Origin: CAVLCC01 sp963624975
GTDB lineage: Bacteria > Actinomycetota > Coriobacteriia > Coriobacteriales > CADBOM01
Length of the DNA: 44,945 nucleotides
NCBI GenBank assembly: GCA_963624975.1
Contig: CAVFRF010000017.1
Location: 1 to 44,945, forward strand
Reading direction: 5' to 3'
The notes under the pieces: model-generated
What the model saw: only the letters and a program-made list of their open reading frames with translations
Told to the model about the DNA's origin: nothing
Databases searched by the model: none
Shown: positions 8,648-15,991 of the stretch, one piece after another
Numbering within the stretch: the first letter of the stretch is position 1
Layout: every line of letters begins with the position of its first letter
Translations under genes and position numbers: made by a program

Positions 8648-9571
8648 ATGGCCAGCTCCTTTCTGGCCAGCCCCTCAGCCACCGTGGACTCCCTCAAACG
8701 CTGGGGGCTGCACACCAAGAAGTCGCTGGGGCAGCATTTTCTGGTAGACGACTCCACCGTGGGCAAGATCCTCGACCTGGCCGAGGTGGGCGCAGGCGAG
8801 ACGATTCTCGAGGTCGGACCCGGCATCGGCACCCTCACCGTGGGACTTGTGGGACGCGGGGCACGTGTGGTTGCGGTGGAACGCGACCCCGACCTGCCGC
8901 CTGCGCTGCGCGACAACGTTGCTCTTGCGGCCGACGGCGACGAGAACGCCCTCGCTCTCTTGGAGATGGACGCGCTCGACCTCGACATGCAGACGCTGGC
9001 CGGCGCCTGCGGCGCGGATGCTGCTGGCGAGCGCGACCCCCGGCTTCCCCGCAAGTTCGTGGCCAACCTGCCCTATGCGGTGGCGGCCACGCTCGTGCTG
9101 GAGTACATGCAGAAGCTTCCCTGCATCGAGATGGCCTGCGTGATGGTGCAGGCCGAGGTGGCCGACCGCATGTGCGCGGCACCCGGCAGCAAAGACTACG
9201 GCGCGTACACCGTCAAGCTGCAGCTGCTGGCCCAGCCCGGACGCAGCTTCGCGGTCAAGCCTGGCAGCTTCCTGCCGCCTCCTCGTGTGGACTCCAAGGT
9301 CATCAGGCTCGATAGGCGCAGCGGCGCAGGCGCCGACGCGCAAAACGCGGAGCTGCTCGACACCGCGTGTCTGCTCGCCGACGCCGCATTCTCGCAGAGG
9401 CGCAAGACCATCCGCAACTCCATGAGGTCCTACCTCGCGTCGCGGGGCATCGATGCCGCGCTGGTCGACCCGATGCTGGAACGGTGCGGCATCGACCCGA
9501 GGTCGCGCGGCGAGGTTCACCCCGTGCCGACATACCTGCAGATGGCCCGCGAGTTTCAGGCTCTGAGTTAG
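8648..9571 (+). CDS. rsmA: 16S rRNA (A1518/A1519-N6)-dimethyltransferase (KsgA)
   Basis: RsmA dimethylates two adjacent adenines near the 3' end of 16S rRNA during 30S assembly. The 307-residue protein has SLGQHFLVD at the N-terminus, the SAM-binding motif LEVGPGIGTLT, and the catalytic NLPY at residues 140-143. The tail FSQRRKTIRNS is typical. ATG 8648 is one base past the stop of the preceding gene and has CGGAGAG upstream; the earlier in-frame start would overlap that gene by 170 bp. The 450-bp gap after it suggests the operon ends here. Confidence 0.95.
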   Translation: MASSFLASPSATVDSLKRWGLHTKKSLGQHFLVDDSTVGKILDLAEVGAGETILEVGPGIGTLTVGLVGRGARVVAVERDPDLPPALRDNVALAADGDENALALLEMDALDLDMQTLAGACGADAAGERDPRLPRKFVANLPYAVAATLVLEYMQKLPCIEMACVMVQAEVADRMCAAPGSKDYGAYTVKLQLLAQPGRSFAVKPGSFLPPPRVDSKVIRLDRRSGAGADAQNAELLDTACLLADAAFSQRRKTIRNSMRSYLASRGIDAALVDPMLERCGIDPRSRGEVHPVPTYLQMAREFQALS

Positions 9572-9577
9572 CCTTCG

Positions 9578-9604
9578 GAATCTGCGATAATCGCAAATTT
9601 GCAG
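9578..9604 (+). repeat. 27-bp direct repeat, copy 1
   Basis: This 27-bp segment is identical to 9837-9863. It contains the palindrome TGCGATAATCGCA (9583-9595) followed by AATTTGCAG. It starts seven bases after the rsmA stop. Confidence 0.9.
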
Positions 9605-9618
9605 ATTTGCGTGACAAA

Positions 9619-9635
9619 TTTGCGGTTGTCGCAAA
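9619..9635 (-). repeat. Palindromic unit related to the 27-bp repeat
   Basis: TTTGCGG-TTG-TCGCAAA is an inverted-orientation relative of the palindrome in the 27-bp repeats, with one mismatch between its arms. It lies 15 bp after direct repeat copy 1. Confidence 0.7.
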
Positions 9636-9787
9636 AAGTTCAACAAATTGAACGCCCTCAAATACGTTCGAGAGACAAGTCCGCTTCTAGGAAACGCAAT
9701 TTTCTGCCAGATAATGGACAAATGTCGCCGAACTCCTTTTCAATATGATGCCAGTTAGAGTCTGCCTTGACCTGATGAACTGCGAAT

Positions 9788-9804
9788 TTTGCGACAATCG
9801 CAAA
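9788..9804 (+). repeat. Palindromic unit with perfect 7-bp arms
   Basis: TTTGCGA-CAA-TCGCAAA is the best palindrome of the four related units in this spacer. It lies between the two identical 27-bp repeats. Confidence 0.8.
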
Positions 9805-9836
9805 TCCGCAACGAGAATCGCCAATATTCCTCTCCA

Positions 9837-9863
9837 GAATCTGCGATAATCGCAAATTTGCAG
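9837..9863 (+). repeat. 27-bp direct repeat, copy 2
   Basis: This is identical over 27 bp to 9578-9604 and has the same internal palindrome (9842-9854). It lies about 95 bp upstream of the TATAAT box of the ECF operon. Confidence 0.9.
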
Positions 9864-9958
9864 CGGTGGCACATGGCGGAGGCATTCAGGACCGGCACTT
9901 AGGACAACAGGCGTTGCATCAGCGGTAAATGAGGGTTCTGCTACGCTGCATTGCCGTC

Positions 9959-9964
9959 TATAAT
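9959..9964 (+). promoter_or_regulatory. Consensus -10 element of the ECF operon
   Basis: TATAAT lies about 56 bp before the first ECF gene, downstream of the palindrome cluster. The -35 region is poor (TTCTGC at 17-bp spacing), which would suit a promoter that depends on an activator. Confidence 0.55.
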
Positions 9965-10019
9965 TAGGGAGCTTGTGCATTAGACGAACTTGTTTGTTTA
10001 CCACTAAGGAGGCGACGCT

Positions 10020-10907
10020 TTGGAAGACCCGTTTGGCAGTTATCACCCGGCCATATGCTTCACGTTTTTCATTGCGGCAGTCGTCTTCGGAATGATGTTC
10101 GTGCATCCGGCATTTCTTGCAGTATCCATAGTGTGCGCCAGCCTCTATTACCTGCTGCTCAAAGGCGCGGCGGGTGCGAAGTTCATGCTGGGCATGCTGA
10201 CGCTCATGCTGGTGCTGTCGCTTGTGAACCCGCTGTTCAACACATATGGCAACACGGTGCTGTTCACCTACTTCGGCGACAGGCCCTACACGCTCGAGGC
10301 TCTGGCCTACGGCGTGGCCCTGGCGGTGATGTTCGGCTCGGTGCTCATCTGGTTCGCCTGCTACAACGTGGTGATGTCGAGCGACAAGTTCACCTACCTC
10401 TTCGCGAGGTTCATTCCGTCGCTGTCGCTGATCTTCACGATGGTGCTCAGGCTCGTGCCCAACTACCGCAGGCAAACCGCGGTGATCTCCAACGCGCGCA
10501 TGTGCGTGGGCAAGGCCACGTCGGAGGGCAGCAAGAAGACCAAGCTCGACAACGCGGTGACCATCCTGTCGTCGCTCACGTCGTGGGCGCTCGAGAACGC
10601 CATAGTTACCGGCGACTCCATGCGCAGCCGCGGCTACGGCGTGGGTCATCGCTCCAACTTCGCAATCTACCGAATGGATGCGCGCGACAAGGTGCTGCTG
10701 GCCGTGCTGGCGCTGGCCACCGCTGGAGTCGTGTGCACGTCGTTCATGGGCGGCATGGCCGTGCAGTACACCCCGGCGATCGAGCTTGCCCCGATGGGGC
10801 CGGTTACGCTGGCGGCGCTTGCATGCTACGCCGTTCTGCTAGTGATTCCATCTGCAATCCATATCTGGGAGGATGCCACATGGCACATTTTGCGCTCGAG
10901 AATCTAA
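10020..10907 (+). CDS. ecfT: ECF transporter transmembrane component T (first copy)
   Basis: EcfT is the scaffold membrane subunit that couples ATP hydrolysis to the substrate-binding S subunit of energy-coupling-factor importers. The 295-residue protein begins with DPFGSYHPAICF, has about five hydrophobic segments, and carries the coupling-helix motif DSMRSRGYG near residue 200. The start is a TTG with a strong AAGGAGG 7 bp upstream. It overlaps the ATPase gene by 28 bp, so the two are translationally linked. A second, clearly homologous T gene lies at 13582. The substrate cannot be read from this subunit. Confidence 0.88.
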   Translation: MEDPFGSYHPAICFTFFIAAVVFGMMFVHPAFLAVSIVCASLYYLLLKGAAGAKFMLGMLTLMLVLSLVNPLFNTYGNTVLFTYFGDRPYTLEALAYGVALAVMFGSVLIWFACYNVVMSSDKFTYLFARFIPSLSLIFTMVLRLVPNYRRQTAVISNARMCVGKATSEGSKKTKLDNAVTILSSLTSWALENAIVTGDSMRSRGYGVGHRSNFAIYRMDARDKVLLAVLALATAGVVCTSFMGGMAVQYTPAIELAPMGPVTLAALACYAVLLVIPSAIHIWEDATWHILRSRI

Positions 10908-12553
10908 CCTTCGCCTACCCCACGGCCGAGGGCCCGTGCCTGAAGGACGTGAACCTCTCCATCGAGCAGGGCCAGTACGTGGCGCTGTGCGGCAAGAGCG
11001 GTTGCGGCAAGACCACGCTCATGCGCCATCTCAAGAGCGTGCTCACCCCGCATGGCGAGCGCACGGGCAAGGTGCTGTTCGAGGGCATGCCGCTCGACGA
11101 TGTGGACATGCGCACGCAAAGCTCCAAGATCGGCTTCGTGATGCAGAACCCCGACAGCCAGATCGTGACCGACAAGGTGTGGCACGAGCTGGCGTTCGGC
11201 TTGGAGAGCCTGGGATGCGACCAGAAGGTGATGCGCCTGCGCGTGGCCGAGATGGCCAGCTACTTCGGCATCCAGCGGTGGTTCCACCGCGACGTGATGG
11301 AGCTTTCGGGCGGTCAGAAGCAGCTGCTCAACCTGGCCTCGATCATGGCGATGCAGCCCACGGCGCTCATCCTCGACGAGCCCACGAGCCAGCTCGACCC
11401 CATCGCGGCCACCGACTTCCTCAACACCGTGCGCAAGATCAACCTCGAGCTGGGCACCACCATCATCATCTCGGAGCACAGGCTCGAGGAGGTGTTCCCC
11501 GTGGCCGACAGGGTCGTGGTGATGGAGGCCGGACGCATCATCGCCGACGACACCCCGCGCAACATCGGCGACCATCTCAAGGAAACCAACGACGACATGT
11601 TCGCCGCGCTGCCCTCGCCCATGCAGATCTACTACGGCGCCGGCAGCAACCTGCCGTGCCCCCTCACCGTGCGCGAGGGCCGCAACTGGCTTTCCGACGA
11701 GTTCGCCGGGCGCGAGCTTACGGCCACCGAGATTCCCGAGAAGGGCGAGCTGCCCGAGGTCACCGACCCCGCGGTCGAGCTTCGCGAGGTGTGGTTCCGC
11801 TACGCCAAGGATGCCCCCGACATCGTGCGCGGCGCGTCGTTCCAGGTGCAGCGCGGCGAGCTGTTCGCCATCGTGGGCGGCAACGGCACGGGCAAGTCCA
11901 CCACGCTCAAGACCATCTGCGGCATCGCCAAGCCGTACCGCGGCAAGGTGCTGATCGACGGCAAGGAGATTGGCAAGTACAAGTCGAAGGAGCTGTTCGA
12001 CGGGCTGCTGGCCATGCTGCCGCAGGATCCGCAGAGCCTCTTCGTGAAGAAGACGGTGCGCGAGGACCTCATGGAGATGCTCTCGGGGTCGAACGGCACC
12101 AGCGACGAGAAGCTGGCGACGGTGAAGGCCGTGGCCGCGCTCTGCGAGGTGGACCGCTACCTCGACAGCCACCCATACGACCTCTCGGGCGGCGAGCAGC
12201 AGAGGGCGGCGCTGGCCAAGGTGCTGCTATGCAACCCCAAGATCCTGCTGCTTGACGAGCCCACCAAGGGCATCGACAACTTCTTCAAGATCAAGCTGGC
12301 GCGCGTGCTTTCGACCCTGCGCGAGCAGGGGGTCACCATCATCATGGTCACGCACGACGTGGAGTTCTGCGCCAAGTACGCCGACAGCGTGTCGATGTTC
12401 TTCGACGGAGGCGTGGTAACCACCAACACGCCGTCGCTGTTCTTCTCGCAAAACAGCTTCTACACCACTGCGGCCAACCGCATGAGCCGCCATATGTTCA
12501 AGAACGCCATTACCAACGAGGACGTGATCGAGCTTTGCAAGAGAAACAAGTAG
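10880..12553 (+). CDS. ECF transporter ATPase with two fused ABC domains
   Basis: This 557-residue protein contains both ATPase halves of an ECF module in one chain. The first ABC domain has Walker A GKSGCGKTT, signature LSGGQKQ and Walker B ILDEPTSQLDP. The second, from about residue 295, has GGNGTGKSTT, LSGGEQQRAAL and LLLDEPTKGID. In most ECF systems these are two separate genes, ecfA1 and ecfA2. ATG 10880 follows GGGAGG and lies inside the end of the first ecfT. The gene is followed by the S-component gene at once. The fused format is known from some actinobacterial ECF systems. Confidence 0.92.
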   Translation: MAHFALENLTFAYPTAEGPCLKDVNLSIEQGQYVALCGKSGCGKTTLMRHLKSVLTPHGERTGKVLFEGMPLDDVDMRTQSSKIGFVMQNPDSQIVTDKVWHELAFGLESLGCDQKVMRLRVAEMASYFGIQRWFHRDVMELSGGQKQLLNLASIMAMQPTALILDEPTSQLDPIAATDFLNTVRKINLELGTTIIISEHRLEEVFPVADRVVVMEAGRIIADDTPRNIGDHLKETNDDMFAALPSPMQIYYGAGSNLPCPLTVREGRNWLSDEFAGRELTATEIPEKGELPEVTDPAVELREVWFRYAKDAPDIVRGASFQVQRGELFAIVGGNGTGKSTTLKTICGIAKPYRGKVLIDGKEIGKYKSKELFDGLLAMLPQDPQSLFVKKTVREDLMEMLSGSNGTSDEKLATVKAVAALCEVDRYLDSHPYDLSGGEQQRAALAKVLLCNPKILLLDEPTKGIDNFFKIKLARVLSTLREQGVTIIMVTHDVEFCAKYADSVSMFFDGGVVTTNTPSLFFSQNSFYTTAANRMSRHMFKNAITNEDVIELCKRNK

Positions 12554-12564
12554 CCGGCAAGGGC

Positions 12565-13581
12565 ATGGGTGCCCTTTCGGCGCTGGGGTTGGACGTGACC
12601 GCCAGCGACGACGAGAAGGCCAGCCAGGTCGATGTGATTGAGCATGCTGCTGCCGACGAGCATGCCAGCATGATGGAAGCCGTCGAGGAAGCCGATGCGA
12701 TGCTCGAGGCTGCGAGCGAGCCTGCTGCAAGCGTGGCAGCTGCAAGCGTGGCCGCACCCGCGGCGGAGAGCGCGAAGCCGGCAGAGCCCGAGCAGGCCGC
12801 CGCTGCCGCGAAGACGCCCGCCGCGAGCGCCGCGTCTGCTGTGAGCGTTGCGCCCGCAGCCGCACCCGCGCCCGCCAAGAGCAACAAGCTCGGCAAGCGC
12901 ACCATCTTCTCGATCTTCATCACCTGCATAGGCGTGCCAGTCGTGGTGGCGGCAGGCCTGCTGCTGGGCGACGTGAACTTCTACCTCACCAGCGTGGTGA
13001 TCATCTTCCTGGTGATGCTGCCGTTCTTCGTGCGCTTCGAGGGCCGAAGCCCGCAGGCCCGCGAGCTGGTGGTCATAGCCGTGATGACGGCCATCGCCGC
13101 CGCGTCGCGCGCCGCCTTCGTGTGGCTGCCCATGTTCTCGCCGCTCATCGGCATCGCCATCATCACCGCTATCGCGCTTGGACCCGAGCAGGGCTTCATC
13201 ACCGGCGCGCTGTCGGCGTTCGTGTCCAACTTCCTGTTCGGTCAGGGTCCGTGGACTCCGTGGCAGATGTTCGCCTACGGCATCGGCGCCTTCGTTGCCG
13301 GCCTTCTGGTGCGCAAGGGAATCCTCAAGGTCGATAGATGGCCGCTCACCATCTTCGGGTTCTTCATCGTCGCGATCTTCGTGGGGCCGATCCTCGACAC
13401 CTGCACCGTGTTCGTGATTACCCCCGGCACCGTTGAGTCGATGCTGGCCGTGTATCTGGCTGGCGTTCCGGTCAACATCGTGCACGGTCTGGCCACGGCC
13501 CTCACCATCGCGCTGGTGTCCAAGCCCCTCTGCGAAAAGATCGAGCGCATACGCGTGAAGTACGGCATGGCGGAGGCCTAG
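12565..13581 (+). CDS. ECF transporter substrate-binding component S with Ala-rich N-terminal extension
   Basis: This is the predicted substrate-specificity membrane subunit. The first 110 residues or so are an Ala/Glu-rich, low-complexity, presumably cytosolic segment. Two hydrophobic segments follow, and then the S-component core with the GPEQGFITGALSAFVSNFLFGQGPWTPWQMFAYG stretch (given here only to locate it; key residues are the NFLFGQG and PWQMF groups). It ends where the second ecfT starts. The start is uncertain: ATG 12565 is used, TTG 12535 (overlapping the ATPase gene by 19 bp) and ATG 12670 are alternatives, and none has a strong ribosome-binding site. The substrate is not known; corrinoid uptake is suggested only by the downstream DUF4430 gene. 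Confidence 0.8.
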   Translation: MGALSALGLDVTASDDEKASQVDVIEHAAADEHASMMEAVEEADAMLEAASEPAASVAAASVAAPAAESAKPAEPEQAAAAAKTPAASAASAVSVAPAAAPAPAKSNKLGKRTIFSIFITCIGVPVVVAAGLLLGDVNFYLTSVVIIFLVMLPFFVRFEGRSPQARELVVIAVMTAIAAASRAAFVWLPMFSPLIGIAIITAIALGPEQGFITGALSAFVSNFLFGQGPWTPWQMFAYGIGAFVAGLLVRKGILKVDRWPLTIFGFFIVAIFVGPILDTCTVFVITPGTVESMLAVYLAGVPVNIVHGLATALTIALVSKPLCEKIERIRVKYGMAEA

Positions 13582-14463
13582 TTGAAGTTCGACTCGTACC
13601 ATCCGGCGATCAACCTGGTGTTCTTCGTGGCGGTCATCGCCATGACGATCGGGTTTACCCAGCCGGTGTTTCTCGGCATCTCCTATATCTCGGCGTTCGC
13701 CTACTCGGTGAAGCTCAACGGCAAGCGCGGCCTGGTGTTCGACCTGTGCCTCGTGGTGTTCGTGGCGGCGTGGACGTGGTTCTTCTCGGCGTTCAACCAC
13801 TTCGGCATCACCAACATCGGGCGCACGATCGCCGGCAACCAGATGACGCTCGAGTCGGTGGTGTTCGGCTTCGTGATCGGCGTGATCATCGCCGCGGTGC
13901 TCATGTGGCTCTCGTGCATGCACGCGGTGGTGTCGTCCGACAAGGTGGTATACCTGTTCGGCAGGGTGTCGCCCAAGCTGTCGCTGGGGCTGTCGATCGT
14001 GCTGCGCATGGTGCCCATGATCAAGAGGCACGCCGCCAAGCTCGACGGCGCGCAGAAGTGCATCGGGCGGGGCAGCGGCCAGGGCAACCTTCTGCGCCGC
14101 GTGCGCAACGCGCTGGGCAGATTCTCGATCATGACCACGTGGACCACCGAGAGCATGGCACAGTCGTCGGACTCGATGCGCAGCCGCGGCTACGCGCTCA
14201 GGGGTCGCACGGCCTTCTCTATCTACCGCTTCGACAACCGCGACCGCAGCTTCGTGATCTTTCTGTTCCTGTGCATCTTCGTGGTGGTGATGGGCGCGCT
14301 GCTCAACCAGACCACCATAAGCTACAGCCCGGCCATCCTCATGAACCGCATCACCGCCACGAGCTACGTGTTCTATGTGGCCTACGCGGCGCTCTGCCTG
14401 TCGCCGCTGGTGCTGCAGACCGTGGGCGAAGTCAGGTTTGCACGTCTGAGAGCCGGAGCCTAG
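13582..14463 (+). CDS. ecfT: ECF transporter transmembrane component T (second copy)
   Basis: This 293-residue membrane protein is homologous to the first T component (10020). Shared features are the N-terminal xSYHPAI segment, the SSDKxxYLFxR motif, the VLRxVPxxxR motif and the coupling motif DSMRSRGYA. It begins with TTG immediately after the S gene stop, with CGGAGG 5 bp upstream. Two T genes in one operon with one S and one fused A is unusual, because known ECF complexes contain a single T. They may form alternative complexes or a T-T heterodimer; the sequence cannot decide. Confidence 0.87.
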   Translation: MKFDSYHPAINLVFFVAVIAMTIGFTQPVFLGISYISAFAYSVKLNGKRGLVFDLCLVVFVAAWTWFFSAFNHFGITNIGRTIAGNQMTLESVVFGFVIGVIIAAVLMWLSCMHAVVSSDKVVYLFGRVSPKLSLGLSIVLRMVPMIKRHAAKLDGAQKCIGRGSGQGNLLRRVRNALGRFSIMTTWTTESMAQSSDSMRSRGYALRGRTAFSIYRFDNRDRSFVIFLFLCIFVVVMGALLNQTTISYSPAILMNRITATSYVFYVAYAALCLSPLVLQTVGEVRFARLRAGA

Positions 14464-14476
14464 CGTCACGCCCGGT

Positions 14477-14505
14477 CTGGCAAATCGGCCTCTTTCTGCT
14501 ATTAT
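14477..14505 (+). promoter_or_regulatory. Predicted promoter of the FecR/DUF4430 gene
   Basis: CTGGCA (4 of 6 matches to the -35 consensus) and TATTAT (5 of 6) are separated by 17 bp, just after the second ecfT stop. This suggests the last gene of the locus also has its own promoter. Confidence 0.5.
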
Positions 14506-14536
14506 CTGCGAGAGCAATTTTTCAATTTTTGCACTC

Positions 14537-15736
14537 ATGTTTTTACGCAACTCGAAAGGCCGGTGCATCGCCGTGGCAGCCGAATCCGCCAAAACCCGCA
14601 AGAACCGCAACATCGTGATGGTCGCCGTGATCGCCGTGCTGGCGGTGGTCGCCGTGCTGGTGATCGGAAACCTGCAAGGGTGGTTCGGAGGAAGCGGCTC
14701 GGGCATGACCGCGTCGGACAAGGTGGGCACCGTGAACGTGATCCGGTCCGACATCTCGTACGCGCTCGACGACGGCGCCGAGGTGCGCCAGGGCGACACG
14801 GTCGAGACGCTCACGGGAGCGAGCATCACGGTTGGCCGCTCCGACGGCGGTTCGCTGCACGTGGATTCCGAGACGCAGGTGGGAGTGGGCACCGCCGCAT
14901 CCGACATCGCGTCGCTGGCTCAGCAGTACGGGGTCGAGGTGGGTGCCGGTTCGCAGCTCGACATCGTAGCCGGGCAGGTGCTGGCCAGCATGCCGTCGCA
15001 GTTCGCGATGCGCGCGGGCGACTCGCTCGTGTCGGGCGAGGGCGCCGTGCTCTCGGTGTCGATGCAGTCGGGCGCGCTCAACGTGGGCGTGCTCTCCGGC
15101 AACGTCGCCGTGAACGGGCAGACCGTCGAGGTAGGGCAGAACGCGCTCGTGACCTCGGGACAGCTCTCCACGTCGACTTTGGCGGCCTCTTCCTACGACG
15201 ACTACATGCTGGGCGCGCTTTCGGGCCTGTCGTCGTCGACTGCGCTCTGCTTCTCGTCCGACGACCTCTCGCAGCTAGTGGCTCAACGCGCGGAGGAGAA
15301 GAAGCTTGCCCAGCAGCAGGCCGCAAGCTCGGCCACGCAGGGCGGCGACAAGAGCTGCACCATCGAGATCCGCTGCGACACGATCCTCTCCAACATGGAC
15401 AAGCTAGCGGCCGACAAGACCGCATATGTGCCGTCCGACGGCGAGATTCTGGCTGCGACCACGGTGTCGTTCAGCGACGGCGAGACCGCATACGACGTGC
15501 TGTCGCGCGCATGCGAGGGCGCGAACATCCAGCTCGAGGCATCGTGGAGCCCGATCTACAACGCCTACTACGTGGAGGGGGTCAACAACCTATACGAGTT
15601 CGACTGCGGCAGCGCGTCTGGGTGGACCTACAAGGTCAACGGCTGGGTGCCCAACTACGGCCTGTCGGGCTACAAGCTGCAAGATGGCGACGTGGTCACG
15701 CTGCTGTACACCTGCAACTACGGCGACGACGTGTAG
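14537..15736 (+). CDS. Membrane-anchored FecR-like / DUF4430 (transcobalamin-like) protein
   Basis: This 399-residue protein has a short basic N-terminus, one transmembrane anchor at about residues 26-45, and an extracytoplasmic part. Residues 55-210 resemble the FecR fold: GDTVETLTGASITV and a DGGSLHVDSETQVGV stretch, then repeated beta-strand-like units. After a Gln/Ala linker, residues 275-399 form a DUF4430 domain, with KSCTIEIRCDTIL, YVPSDGEIL, SGWTYKVNGW and a terminal LQDGDVVTLLYT. DUF4430 domains are related to the C-terminal domain of transcobalamin. Position after the ECF genes suggests a surface substrate-capture or partner protein. The start could be ATG 14537 or GTG 14573; neither has an ideal ribosome-binding site. 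Function is inferred. Confidence 0.8.
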   Translation: MFLRNSKGRCIAVAAESAKTRKNRNIVMVAVIAVLAVVAVLVIGNLQGWFGGSGSGMTASDKVGTVNVIRSDISYALDDGAEVRQGDTVETLTGASITVGRSDGGSLHVDSETQVGVGTAASDIASLAQQYGVEVGAGSQLDIVAGQVLASMPSQFAMRAGDSLVSGEGAVLSVSMQSGALNVGVLSGNVAVNGQTVEVGQNALVTSGQLSTSTLAASSYDDYMLGALSGLSSSTALCFSSDDLSQLVAQRAEEKKLAQQQAASSATQGGDKSCTIEIRCDTILSNMDKLAADKTAYVPSDGEILAATTVSFSDGETAYDVLSRACEGANIQLEASWSPIYNAYYVEGVNNLYEFDCGSASGWTYKVNGWVPNYGLSGYKLQDGDVVTLLYTCNYGDDV

Positions 15737-15771
15737 CAGACGGGGTTCGAATTGAGCTTTTCGCCTGAGGG

Positions 15772-15797
15772 TTGACATAAGTCGCATGATTGCGACT
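15772..15797 (+). promoter_or_regulatory. TTGACA box followed by a 7-bp-arm palindrome upstream of ligA
   Basis: A consensus TTGACA (15772-15777) is followed after two bases by AGTCGCA-TGAT-TGCGACT (15780-15797), a perfect inverted repeat. A -10 at normal spacing (ACTAGA) is poor. It may be a regulated promoter with its operator in the spacer, or simply a hairpin. Confidence 0.4.
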
Positions 15798-15805
15798 AGA
15801 AGAGC

Positions 15806-15847
15806 GCTTTTGGCAAGAACCGCGGAAGGCGAAAATCTGCCAAAAGC
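15806..15847 (+). promoter_or_regulatory. 10-bp perfect inverted repeat in the ligA upstream region
   Basis: GCTTTTGGCA (15806-15815) and TGCCAAAAGC (15838-15847) can form a 10-bp stem with a 22-base loop. No T-run follows, so it is not a clear terminator. It lies 145 bp before the ligA start. Confidence 0.5.
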
Positions 15848-15991
15848 TCGCCATGCGAGCAAGCGGGAACCCGTGATTTGCAGCGAGTAGGCGCGCATGG
15901 CAGCTTGCATGTTGGGTCGCGGCTGCGCCGTCTGGGCTATCGTACAATCGAAGGCGGCGACAATCATACCGATGCAAGGGGCGGTGTAATT

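Larger units (their letters stand above)
9572..10019. other. Gene-free, AT-richer spacer with repeats before the ECF operon
   Basis: I see no credible gene in these 448 bp. Short frames crossing it are probably non-coding. Its base composition is visibly less GC-rich than the flanks. It holds two identical 27-bp direct repeats, four copies of a TGCGA-N3-TCGCA palindrome, one GTTCAA-N4-TTGAAC inverted repeat at 9638-9653, and, near its right end, a TATAAT box and the ribosome-binding site of the first ECF gene. Confidence 0.75.

Noticed and set aside
9658..9885. A 75-codon reverse frame before the ECF operon
   Set aside because: Its codons cover the palindromic repeats, giving repeated NLRLSQI-like strings. 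This is a repeat translated by chance rather than a gene.
9977..9990. LexA-like half site CGAAC-TTGT-TTGTT
   Set aside because: Only the left half matches the SOS box; the right half differs at two or more positions and no repair gene follows.
9864..10019. Cobalamin riboswitch before the ECF operon
   Set aside because: Looked for because of the DUF4430 gene, but no B12-box-like sequence or matching fold could be seen.
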